Of a stretch of 64,000 nucleotides of DNA, positions 49,101 through 60,000 are shown piece after piece. Both the position numbers and the translations under genes were made by a program. The stretch's first letter is position 1. Each line of letters opens with the position of its first letter. The stretch is from Plasmodium relictum (Eukaryota; Apicomplexa; Aconoidasida; Haemosporida; Plasmodiidae), in NCBI RefSeq assembly GCF_900005765.1, contig NC_041679.1, positions 310,001-374,000 on the forward strand, written 5' to 3'. The notes below the pieces were generated by a model. It made no database searches and was not told where the DNA came from. It saw only the letters and a program-made list of their open reading frames with translations.

Positions 49101-52100
49101 CTTTAATTAAAAATATTTTTTTTTCTAAAATTTCTTTTTTAACCTTTTTAATTCTAATATAACAATTCCATTTTTTCAGTATCATATGACATATCATAAC
49201 GTTTAAGCGATTTTTTAAAAAAAATTCAATCTGAAAAAGAAGAAAAATTAGAATATTAATATATAATATTAAATACATTTCTAAAAAAAAAAAAAAAAAG
49301 ATATAATACACTTAAATGCATATTATAATTATTTTTTTTACTTACTCTTTTCATTTTTTTATTATACAAGTACAATTTAGAGAAATAAGAAATGTAAAAT
49401 TTCATAGAAATTATTTTTTCAACTTCTTTAAATTTTATGTTTATTATAAATAATGTGTACCATTTACTTAAAATATTCAATTTTCTTTTGCTAAAAAAAA
49501 AAAAAGAAAAGATAAAAAATATAAAAATATTTATTTAATATATATTTTTAAAATTATCTTAAGGTGTCTTATTCTATATTTATTAAAAAATAAACATAAA
49601 AGTTGTATTTTCTCTATACCTATTAAAAAGAATTTCTATATTTCTAAGAAAGTAATTTTTATTTTGTTTTATTTTTATATATTTCTTCCATTCATTAAAA
49701 TACTTATACAACCATATTTTACTTTGAATTTCTTTATATTGTAAAAACTAAAAAGAAAAGGAGAAAAAATAAAATAATTCTTTGAAGATTTAATGAGAGA
49801 GTATAGAAAACAATAATAAATTACAGATATATTTAAAAATTTGTGAAAAAAATAAAGAATACATGGATATTTATTTAAAAAAAAAAATATATATTACCTT
49901 TTTTTTTTTTAATTGATTTGAATGAACATAAATTAATAATATATTAAAAAATTTTCTCTGAATTTTTAAATTAAAATAATTAATACGATTTGATAATTCC
50001 TCTTTCTCCTTTAGAAAATGCAATGTTATGTTTTTCCATTTAATTATACACATTCCTTTCAAAAAAGTTTCTGATATTTTGTTTAATGTTTTATAATATA
50101 CTATATTTTTTGCGTATATGTATAAGGCTTTGAATGCTTTTTTCTTATATTTTTTCATACAATATAAATTAGATATTTTATATTTTATTTTTTTTTCTTT
50201 GCTTTTGTTAACATTATTATGCAAAATATCAAAACATTTTTTCTTCTTTTTCATTAACAAATTTTTAAAAAATTGAACAATTCTCTTTTTCTTTAAACTA
50301 CTTTGTTTTGATACATCCTTCCAGCCTAATAATATCTTTTTCATTTTTTTTTGCTTATTATTACGATCATATATTTGAAAATTTTTTCTAAAACTGAAAT
50401 ATTTTATACGTAAAAAATGCCAAGTAGAAAAAATTTTTCTTTTAAGAATTAGTTTTTTGCTAAAGTTATAGTCACATTTTATTTTACTCAATTTTTTTTT
50501 TTTTTGAACAAGCAAAAAAAAACTAATAAAATACATTTTTAAAAGTTTTTTTTTCAATTCATTTTTGAAGTTTTTTATACTTTTACTTTCGGATAACCAT
50601 GTGTCAAATACGCATTTATATATAGCCTATTAAATTAAAAAAAAAAAATTTAGAAACTATATTTATTATTACTATTATATGTATGTCTATTTATATTCAT
50701 AATTGTAAATTTATATTTTTCATTCATTCATAAATAAATTATATATATATATATTTTTTTTTTTTTTTTGCTGACCATTTTAATAGAAAATGATATATAT
50801 GGTAAATTAAATTTCAATTTACTAATATTAACGACAAATAAAACAGGAATAAAAGAAAAAATGATATTTAAAGATTTATAAACATACGTTATATTTTCAT
50901 AAAAAATATTGGTATTCTGAGATATATTTTTTTTTGTAAAATATTTTTTATGTATATAAATCAAACTATTAATATTTATATTAATATTAGAAAAATTTAC
51001 AAAATCAAAAAATGTTCTGCAATTATATTTTCTAGTAATTATCTGATACTTATGTAATAATTTTAAAATAAAAAATACAAATATATTACTTTTATCACAA
51101 AAGTTATAATAATTAAGAATGTTTTTTCTGTATTTGGATATATAACATTTCCAATAAATTAAAACTCTTTTTTTCAATTTGTTATGAAAATATTTATTCA
51201 TATGATATATTTGCTCTTTTCTTTTAATCCTATAATTCTTATAACTACGTAAAAAATTGAAGGAATTTATTAGAAGTTTATATTTATACTTATTAAATAA
51301 TAATATGTATTTCGCAGAATTTATAGAATAATAATTTTTCCAATTTTTGAAAATTTTTTGTATTTCTACTTTATTTTTTTTTTCATATAAGTATAAAAAT
51401 TTTTTTTTTAAGTTTACGGTTTTATCTTTGTACTTTTTTAGATAAAAAAAATATTTTTTTAAAATAGAAGAATTTTTCTTTTCGTTACACTTTTTTAACA
51501 ATTCATTAGTTTTAACCCTTTCTTTATGTATATTCTTCCATCTAACAAAGTAATTATTTATCATATATTTTTTTTCTTTTTTATCTAAAATATTAAAGTA
51601 CTTAATTAGCTTCTTACATTTTATCATATAATCTCTTAAAATACAAAAAAATTTTCTCAAAAAATATATTTTCACCCTTTCTAAATACATATTATAGTAT
51701 TCTTTAAAATATATTTCTTCCTTATATATTTCAACTAATAAATAAAAATATTTGTGGCACAATTTATTCTTCATTTTATTATAAATCACATTATAATTGT
51801 TTTGTTCTATTTTTTTCTTTTTATAATATAAAATTAAATGAACATAACATTTTATTAATAAGTTTTTATTGTAGACATTTTTAATTTCATTATGTTTTTT
51901 TTTTTTTGTTTTCTTTTTATTAAATTTATTTTTCCATAAATTTAAATACCATTTTCTTCTTTTTTGTTCTATTTTGCTTCTAATTAATTTTAATTTTTTT
52001 CTCTTCTTAGCATAATTTTTCCATTCGTTAAATATATGAATAAAATAAATAAAATGTTTTTTTTTTTTTTTTCTATATTTATTTATCCATTTATTAAAAA

Positions 52101-53019
52101 AAATTTCCAATATGATTTTTTTCTTTTTAATAAGCAATTTTTCATAAACGCTTTTCAAATATATTTCCTTTTCATTGTAATAACACCAACAATCGTAATA
52201 CTTAGATAATAGCTTCTTATTATATATTTTAGAAAATTTCAAAAAATTTTTTTCTAATGTCTTTTGCTTTTTGTGATAATTCAACCATCCATACATATAT
52301 TTTTTTAATGTACAATATGTATAGAATACATTACTTTTATTATATAATTTCATTTTATTTTTTTTTACGTTTCTATCATCATTATATTTATTGTATTTTA
52401 TTATTTTATTGTATACATTATAAATTATATCTCCATTTAAAAATATTTTTAACAAGTTTTTATTGTTTTTATGAAGAAATGATTTTTCATTTACAACTAA
52501 TTTAGTAATAGTACTATCATTATTATGTAGTCTTTTATAAACTTTTATTTTTTCCTCCTTTTTGTCAAGACAAAAAATATTCATATTAGTTTTACTAGAA
52601 TGATATATATTTAAATCCTCATTTTCTTTTTTACGTAACAAAGTATTTTTTACTGTACTATTATATTTTTTTTTCTCATTTTTTTCTATATGAAGTGTTG
52701 GCAGATAATCATAGTTCTGATAATTAGACAGTTTATCATATATTTGAGAATCAGTAGAATTGTTTATATTTACTTCACTTAAATTTTCATCAATATTATT
52801 ATTTCCAAATTTATAACTGTTATCATCAATTATATTTTTACATATAATTAATAACTTATTAAGTATTTCATCTGATAATTGTTTATTTACTTTGTACTTA
52901 TTTGTTATATCATAGAAAAATTTCAAAATACTCTGAAAATTAAGTTCTTCATTGTTAAAATTACATTCATCAGCTGATCTGTAAATTATTTCTTTTATTA
53001 TATCATTAACATCTATCAT
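43166..53019 (-). CDS. slp: SFI1-like centrin-binding repeat protein (centriolar plaque), at least seven exons
   Basis: Exons by frame: 53019-50776, 50626-49898, 49747-49620, 49490-49346, 49230-48503, 48240-48009 and 47815-43166, giving about 2950 residues. The product is dominated by a degenerate motif of about 23-35 residues with a hydrophobic-rich helix ending in FxxW or YxxW (for example ILEIFFNKWINKYR, KTLSYIFFFWYGR, KKHFYSLFHFLK). This is the SFI1 repeat, which forms one long helix that binds centrins. P. falciparum has an SFI1-like centrin-interacting protein (Slp) of the centriolar plaque on chromosome 7, and position supports this as its homologue. The N-terminus (about 1-230) lacks repeats; the C-terminus is acidic (about 2840-2900) and Ser-rich. 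One repeat Trp is rebuilt exactly by the splice between 48503 and 48240. The first donor (GTCAGC at 50775) is atypical, so that junction is provisional. Confidence 0.85.
47834..47857. repeat. AAAAT pentanucleotide run in an intron of the SFI1-like gene
   Basis: About five copies of AAAAT follow a 14-base A run immediately inside the last intron. On the coding strand this is the T-rich tract before the TGCAG acceptor. Confidence 0.85.
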
Positions 53020-54098
53020 ATTACTAAATATTATTATTTTTACTATATTTCATACACATTTATACATTTATTTATTCATTTATTATTTTTATTTTTTTTT
53101 ATTAACTCATTTATTCACTTTATTAATTTTTTTTTATTTCTGAATCCTTTCATTTTTCTAAATAATATTTCGTCATTTACTATCTTTGAAAAAAAATTAA
53201 AAAAATGTATAAGAGGAAATAAAAAAGAAAAAAAAAAAGTAAAATAGAATATAAAAAAAAAAAACACACAAAAATTAAAATAAAAAAGGAAAAACATTAT
53301 ATTTTTTAACAAAAAAAAAAAAAAAAAAAAATTTATTCAATTATATTCAAAATTATTTTTCTAGAAGATAATTTATTTAAAAAAATACATAATTATATAG
53401 AATACTACAAAAAAAAAAAAAAAAAGAGAACAAGAAAAAAATACTTTTTTAATAGTTTTTTTTTATCCATCTAAAATACATTTACGTATTCTTTATTAAA
53501 TTATTTCAAATCATCCTTAATATATTTCAAAAGATCATTTGATATTCGATTTAGCATTTCATCTAAATCTTATTACATTTTTATAAAAATTTTATAATAT
53601 TTTTTCCTAATTATTTTATTTTTATTTTTATTTTGTTTTATTTTTATTTTTTATAATGAAATGAAAATAATTATTTATACAAAAAATTTAATTTATATTT
53701 TTGCTATGAGTTCTTTTTAATTTAATTAGAAATAAAAAATAAAATAAAATAAAATTAAATAAAAATTAAATTTTTATTGATAAAAATATATATAATAATA
53801 TAAGAATTTTTATATTAATATATGGAAAAACCTTATTTACAATAATTAAAATTATGCTTTAGTTATTTTATTTTATTTTTTTTTTTTCTATAGGAATAAA
53901 AATATAAAAAGAAAATATAAATTTAAAAAAATAAGAGATTTTTACTTTTTATTATATTACTTATGAAATTATGTTAAATTTTTTTTTATTTTGAAATATT
54001 ATTGAGTATGTTATATACCAAATATTAGAGAAGAAAAAAAAATATAACAGTATAAAAATTATGCTTAAATGTATATATATAAATATATATAAGACAAA
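53020..54098. other. Divergent intergenic region between the SFI1-like gene and the next plus-strand gene
   Basis: This 1.08 kb spacer should contain two divergent promoters. It is A/T-rich with poly-A runs near 53313 and 53410. A short patch (53501-53565) has a richer composition and a small minus-strand open frame but no start or upstream exon that I can support. Confidence 0.55.
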
Positions 54099-55409
54099 AT
54101 GAATTATATGCATTTAAAAAATTTACAAACCAATTATTGTAGAAATAAAAGAAGTAAATATTTCCAAATTTTGCATAACTCACATAAAACTGAAACCTTT
54201 TTTTATGTTAAAAAAAAAAATTTTTCTGTATTGAAAATTTCCAAAAATTTAGATAGTTATATTAATAATAGTAATAAGAAATACATTTTTACTAAGTATA
54301 ACTTTTTTTCAAATGATAGAAAAGAAAATGTATTAAATACAAATATAGAAAATAAAAATCCACCTGTTATTGATAATAACATTATTAATGAGAAAGATGA
54401 GAGAAAAATAATAGAAGACCAATATATAAACCAAAGTAATATAGATAATATTACAGAAAAAAAGAAAAAAAAATGGTCAAAATTAAAAATATTTGCATAT
54501 TCTTTTAATATAGTTTTTTTTTCTTATGTAATTTATAAAGTTTACAAAAATGATATGAATTTATCTAAAGCAGAAGAAAGTATAATTAAAGACTTTGTTA
54601 AATTATTTTACTCTTATGAAGAAAAAAATAGTGTAAAAAATTCCCAATTTTTAACATGCCTAAATGAAAGTTTAAATAAACAAATTGCTATGTATTTTAT
54701 TCAACTAGATACCGACAAAATTTCAGGTTTTTTAATAAATGATGCTGTTAATTTTTTATCTGAATTAAATATAAATGAAAATAATGAAATTGTAAAAAAA
54801 TTTATTAAAAAAGGAAATGGGAAAAACATGGAGTTGAAAAAGTTATCTGGCTGTTCATTACAAGAATTTGCTGAATTAATAGAAAGTTTAATTTTAGTAA
54901 ATAAAGCAAAAAATGAAACATCTTTATATAAGAAATCATCATCCCTTGAAAATGAGAAAAAATATTTTATTGATGAATTACAGTATTATTTAGATACTAT
55001 AGTAAATTTTGTTAAAACAACTAGTATATTTTTATATTATAAAAGTAAAAAAAAAAAACCCAATGAAGATATAGAACAAATAGATGATTTAGAAAAACTA
55101 ATTCTAGATAAACTTACGCATTACAATGAGAAATACTTTGATAAAAAAAACTTATCATTAGATTATTTACTAGGTAAAGAAGAATTAAACTATCTTAGAA
55201 ATAATTTATCAAAAAAGACAGAAGAAAAGGAAATTTTATTAGTAGAAAAAAAAATATTAGAGGAAAAAATTAAAATATTGAACAATTTGCAATTGAAAAG
55301 AAATTTAACTGAAGCAGAAATTAAAAGGTTACAAGATTTAAAAGTAAAATTAAAAAATCTTAAAAAAACTATGAGGAAGGAAGAACTTAAGAAATATTTC
55401 TTTTTATAA
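54099..55409 (+). CDS. Single-TM protein of unknown function, possibly mitochondrial
   Basis: I do not recognise this 436-residue protein. The first 75 residues are rich in Lys, Arg, Asn and aromatic residues with few acids, which would fit a mitochondrial or apicoplast presequence but is not decisive in Plasmodium. One TM segment lies at about 130-148 (after KKKKKWSK). The following soluble part contains FIQLDTDKISGFLIND (about 200-215), which resembles an EF-hand loop with Asp204 and Asp206 but has the Gly one position late, so calcium binding is doubtful. The C-terminus (about 345-430) is a charged coiled coil. It is a single exon starting at the only plausible ATG, diverging from the SFI1-like gene. 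It is most likely a conserved Plasmodium membrane protein with a coiled-coil domain on one side of the membrane. Confidence 0.75.
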   Translation: MNYMHLKNLQTNYCRNKRSKYFQILHNSHKTETFFYVKKKNFSVLKISKNLDSYINNSNKKYIFTKYNFFSNDRKENVLNTNIENKNPPVIDNNIINEKDERKIIEDQYINQSNIDNITEKKKKKWSKLKIFAYSFNIVFFSYVIYKVYKNDMNLSKAEESIIKDFVKLFYSYEEKNSVKNSQFLTCLNESLNKQIAMYFIQLDTDKISGFLINDAVNFLSELNINENNEIVKKFIKKGNGKNMELKKLSGCSLQEFAELIESLILVNKAKNETSLYKKSSSLENEKKYFIDELQYYLDTIVNFVKTTSIFLYYKSKKKKPNEDIEQIDDLEKLILDKLTHYNEKYFDKKNLSLDYLLGKEELNYLRNNLSKKTEEKEILLVEKKILEEKIKILNNLQLKRNLTEAEIKRLQDLKVKLKNLKKTMRKEELKKYFFL

Positions 55410-56584
55410 AAAAAATTTATTCACTTTTATTATAAAGTAAATCATTTAATTAAACTTTTATATATATATATATATATATATTATATTTCAATTATTAATA
55501 CAACTAAACTTTTCTTTCTTTAATAAATTTAAAATATTTTGGTTTAACATGTTTTTGTTTATAAGTTATTTTTTTTTTTTAATTTTATAAAAACAAAAAA
55601 AAAATTAAATGCCATTATTTGTAATATTTCATTTCTTTTCATTTTTAATTTCCTAAAATTTGTTATTTCCTTTTGTCTAATATTTTTTTTATTTTATTTT
55701 TCCCATTTTGTTTTACTTCGTTTTATTTTATAATATTTTATTCTTCTTCATTTTATTATTTATTTTATCTTTTTGAATAAGGACATATATCAGATAAACA
55801 GAAGATATATTTTCATACAAAAAGAATTTTGACAATGCCCATTTTTTGAATATCACATTCTTAAAACTAATTATAAATAAAAATATATATATATACTACC
55901 TATATATATATCAACTTAATATGTGGTTATTTAAAATGAAATATAATTGAATTATCAAAGGAGTTATTGTATAAAAAAAAAAAAAACATAAAGTATATAT
56001 TTTATAAATAAAATATGTGTATAGATTAAATAAAGTGTATTTAGAATAAATATTAAAGTAATCGAAATATAACAATGTTATCATTCATATATTTTTTTTG
56101 TGTAATTTCTTTTATATACAAAAAAATACATTAATTTTAATTTCATTACAAATATAAGCTTTTTAATATCTCTTTGCAAATGTTATGAAGAGTATGAAAT
56201 ATATTACAAATAAAAAATACAAAGAAAATAATTATAAATTATTTTATAAAATAATAATAAAATAAATAAGATATTATATCAACGTAATAAAATAAATCAG
56301 TATATATTTCTTTTATTTTAAAAGTTCAACGATGTAAAAAAAAACAATAAAAAATAATAAATGTTTTTATTTTTTTTTTTCTCTGTATTAATATTATATG
56401 CATTAAATAAAAGTGTGTTCACTATCATAAGAACTGAAATAAAGTTGTATATTGAAAATTATTTTTAGATTAATACTTGCATACATGTATATATACATAT
56501 ATATATATATATATTAATTTTTTTAATATATACACAGATTTAAATTTTAAATTCTTTGTGAAATTTAAAGTGCAAGCTATAATT

Positions 56585-56592
56585 TGCATGCA
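56585..56592. promoter_or_regulatory. TGCATGCA palindrome, candidate ApiAP2 site
   Basis: TGCATGCA is a known ApiAP2 recognition octamer in Plasmodium and is rare by chance in such A/T-rich DNA. It lies about 470 bases upstream of the coiled-coil gene, within typical promoter distance. A GTGCA core lies about 15 bases before it (about 56569). Function is inferred from sequence only. Confidence 0.4.
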
Positions 56593-56693
56593 TAAAAAAA
56601 AAAAAAATAATAAATAAATAAATAAATGTAATTAAAACTACAAAGATATATTTTGAAAATATATATTAATATTTTATTTTAATAAAAGTGTTT

Positions 56694-56696
<3 letters not shown>

Positions 56697-56731
<35 letters not shown>
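56697..56731. repeat. (TA)n dinucleotide microsatellite
   Basis: About 35 bases of alternating A and T in the promoter region of the coiled-coil gene, about 330 bases before its ATG. Confidence 0.95.
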
Positions 56732-56735
<4 letters not shown>

Positions 56736-57064
56736 TTAATTTTCTAATGTTATAGATATTAAATTTTTTTTTTTCTTTTTAAAAGCATCGTAACAATAAT
56801 GATCGTTCAATATTTTGTGTATTGTATTTATTTTTTTGAAAGTTTGTCTTTAATAAATTAATAAAAGAAGTGTTACATATTTTGAACACTGTAATTTGAC
56901 AATTTTGTATGTATTCTTTTCTTCTTAAAAATAAAATATAATATAGAAAAATTCTTATCCTTTTTTTTTTTTTTTTTTTTTTTTTACGTAAATAAACACC
57001 TTTAATATTATCATAAAATATTTCAAATTTCTTCTGTGATTTTATTTCAATTAAATCTTTTAAA

Positions 57065-60000
57065 ATGAATTTATATGAATTTAAAGATGAAATAATAGAG
57101 TGTAACAGTTTAAGTAATACATGTTTTGAAATTGATAATTTTGATATTTTTGAGGGAGATGATTATTCATGTAACGATATTTTGAAAAAGAAAGAAAAAA
57201 TAAAAAATATTAGTAATAAACTAAATAATTTAAAAGAGAAAGTTTGTAAATCAACTGAATATTTAAAATGTGTAGAAATTTTATTCAACTACGCCGGGAA
57301 CAACTGTATTTTAGAAAAAAAGAAAGAAAGTTTGAAAAATGACAACTTAGATGATGACTTCTGTAATTCAGAAAAAGATATATTTTTTGATGGTTATATT
57401 AACTATTTTGATTTCTTTCATGTTGAAAATTTTAACTTATTTTTTGATAAATATTTCTATATAAGCGCTGTGAAGAAAAAAAGAAACATCAGTTATAATG
57501 ATGTTTTAAAAAAAAACCAGCAATATTTTGAAAATTTTAGTAATAGCAAAATACAGTTATCTCAACTTTTAGATAGTAATGAAGATTATATAAATTTGAA
57601 AAATATCAAAAATAAAGATAATGGTTATAGTAGTTATGAAAAAATAGGAATTCAAGAAATAGTAAAATCAGATGATGTCTTTGATGACTTTTTCAAAGAT
57701 TATAAAAACTTAGGTGATCAAGATATTACTTATAACACTAAAAAGAAAAGCATACAAAAGAGTAGTTATGATTTATTTAATAAGAGAAGAAAATTAAATG
57801 AATATACAAATAGTTTTAATACGATAATAGAATCTGAAAATTATAAAAGTGATTTTACTAATTTATCATTAGAAAACAAATTAAGAGAAGAGGAAAGAAA
57901 CTATAAAGATTTCTTTGAAAAAGCAGTTGAAAATAGTAATAAATGTAATATCCAAAGAAAAGTAATTATTTTTAAAATATCAAATATATTATTTGAAAAT
58001 AATAATAAGGAAAAAGACCAAATGGTCTATGATGTGAATAAACTAAATGATTTCAATTTTCATAACAAAAAAAATAACAAAAAAAAATTTAATTATGATA
58101 ATTACAATTTAAACATGAAAATGTATTTTCCAGAATACAACAAATTTATTTTAAATAAAAGCAGTTTTGAAGAAAATAAAGAGGATAAAAAACTGAGTGA
58201 TATTAATTTTGAAAAAAAAATTTTTTTTTTTTATAATAGCTTGCTGAAACTGTTTATGCATATTAATACACTATTTAGAACATGTATAGAATTATTAAAA
58301 TATAATTTTTCAGATTTAAGTTATGAAAGTAAAGTGTTGTCAAATGATTCAAAGAAATTAATTAAATTAATTTATCTATTTCAAAAACAAGAGAAATATG
58401 TTATCAGTTTTAGTAAATATATTTTACATATGGCAAAAAAATATTTTTTAAATAGTAAGTTAATTTTAACCAACGAAATTTCAATCATAAAAAAGTTAAT
58501 TAAAATTCTTCTCAAATGGAAAAAGATAGATTTTAATATTTTAATTAAATTTACTGAATTAAAAATAAAAGACGAAAACGTATATAAAGCAGAGATTGTA
58601 AATAATAATTTAGTGAAATATAATTTTGAATTAAGAAAAATTTATTTTTGTAAATATAATAATGACATTGTAATATCGTTAAAAAAGATATTTCCTTTAT
58701 TTTTTCATTCGGATTATTTTGATATATGTAAAAATCAAAAATTAATTTCTATAAATGAAAAAATAAAAAATAATGAAAATTTAAAAAAACATTGTAACAT
58801 TAAAATAGAACAAGAAAATGATAAAAATACTTTTATCTCATTTAAATCTAATTTTGATTTTTATCTAAATAACCTAATAGAAGAATGTGAAGAATTTAAA
58901 AATGTTGAGGAAGAATATTGTTTTCTAACAAAAGTTCAGGATACCAATTATCTAAACTATGAAATGGAGTTAAATATTAATCAAATGAAAATAATAAGCT
59001 ATCTAAATAGTATTTTAATAAATGAAATTAATAATAGTGAAGATCTAAAAATTAGAATTAGTAGTAAGGAAGAAGAGATTAATAATATATTTTCTGATAT
59101 TAAGGATATATATAACTTTTTATTAAAAAAGAATAAAAATGTACAAAATATATCAATTAAAGAATGTTCTAAAATAGACGATAACTTTAAAAATAATTTG
59201 ACGAAATCCGATTTAGAAAATAATGATGAAATTTATTTAAACAATGAACTTACATATGGTAAAGATATTATAACAGAAAATTCTAAAAGGAATCCTAAAA
59301 ATTTTAATTTTAATTATTTAAGTAGTATTAATGTCAAAGAAGGAAGTACAGAAAATAATAAGGAATTGGAAAAAGAAAACTTTATAAAAAATTATTATTT
59401 AGCTTGTAACAATCCTAAAAAAAGGATGAGACAAAATGAAAATGATGAAATAAACATAAATTTCAATAAAAAAAGTTATAATAACATTAATAAAATATAT
59501 ATTTTAAAAAAGATGATAAAAAATATAATGATTTTTCTAGAAGAAAATAATTTTAGTAGTTACGAGACATCAGAACTAAAAAATAGTATAATAAACGATG
59601 ATTCAGAAAAATATTTGAAAGAAGAAAAAAAAATAAATGTTGAATGCACTCAATATTTAGTAAAAGAAGATAAGTTAAATATTTATCTCAATACGGAATT
59701 GGAAAAAGAAAAAAAAAAAAATCTTGAATTTAGAGAAAATTCAGATGCATACAGAAAATTGGAGAATCAACTGCGTATGGAACTGGATAATGAGAAAAAA
59801 ATTAATATCGAATTGAATATAAAATTAGAGAAGGAAAAAGAAGCAAATGATGAGTTTAATAAATATTTAGAAAGAGAAAAAAAAATTAATAGTGAATTGA
59901 ATTCAGAATTAGAAAAAGAAAAAAAAATGATTGGTGAATTGAATGTAGAATTAGAAAAGGAAAAAAATGTTAGTATTGAATTAAACACAGAACTAGAAAA

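Larger units (their letters stand above)
55410..57064. other. Intergenic region upstream of the repeat coiled-coil gene
   Basis: This 1.66 kb spacer carries the 3' UTR of the single-TM gene and the promoter of the coiled-coil gene. It has (TA)n tracts (about 55463-55481 and 56697-56731), a 27-base T run (about 56959-56985) and a TGCATGCA palindrome (56585-56592). No coding signal is seen. Confidence 0.6.

Noticed and set aside
47988-50557. Five small independent minus-strand genes
   Set aside because: Phase-matched splice sites and shared SFI1 repeats show that they are exons of one gene.
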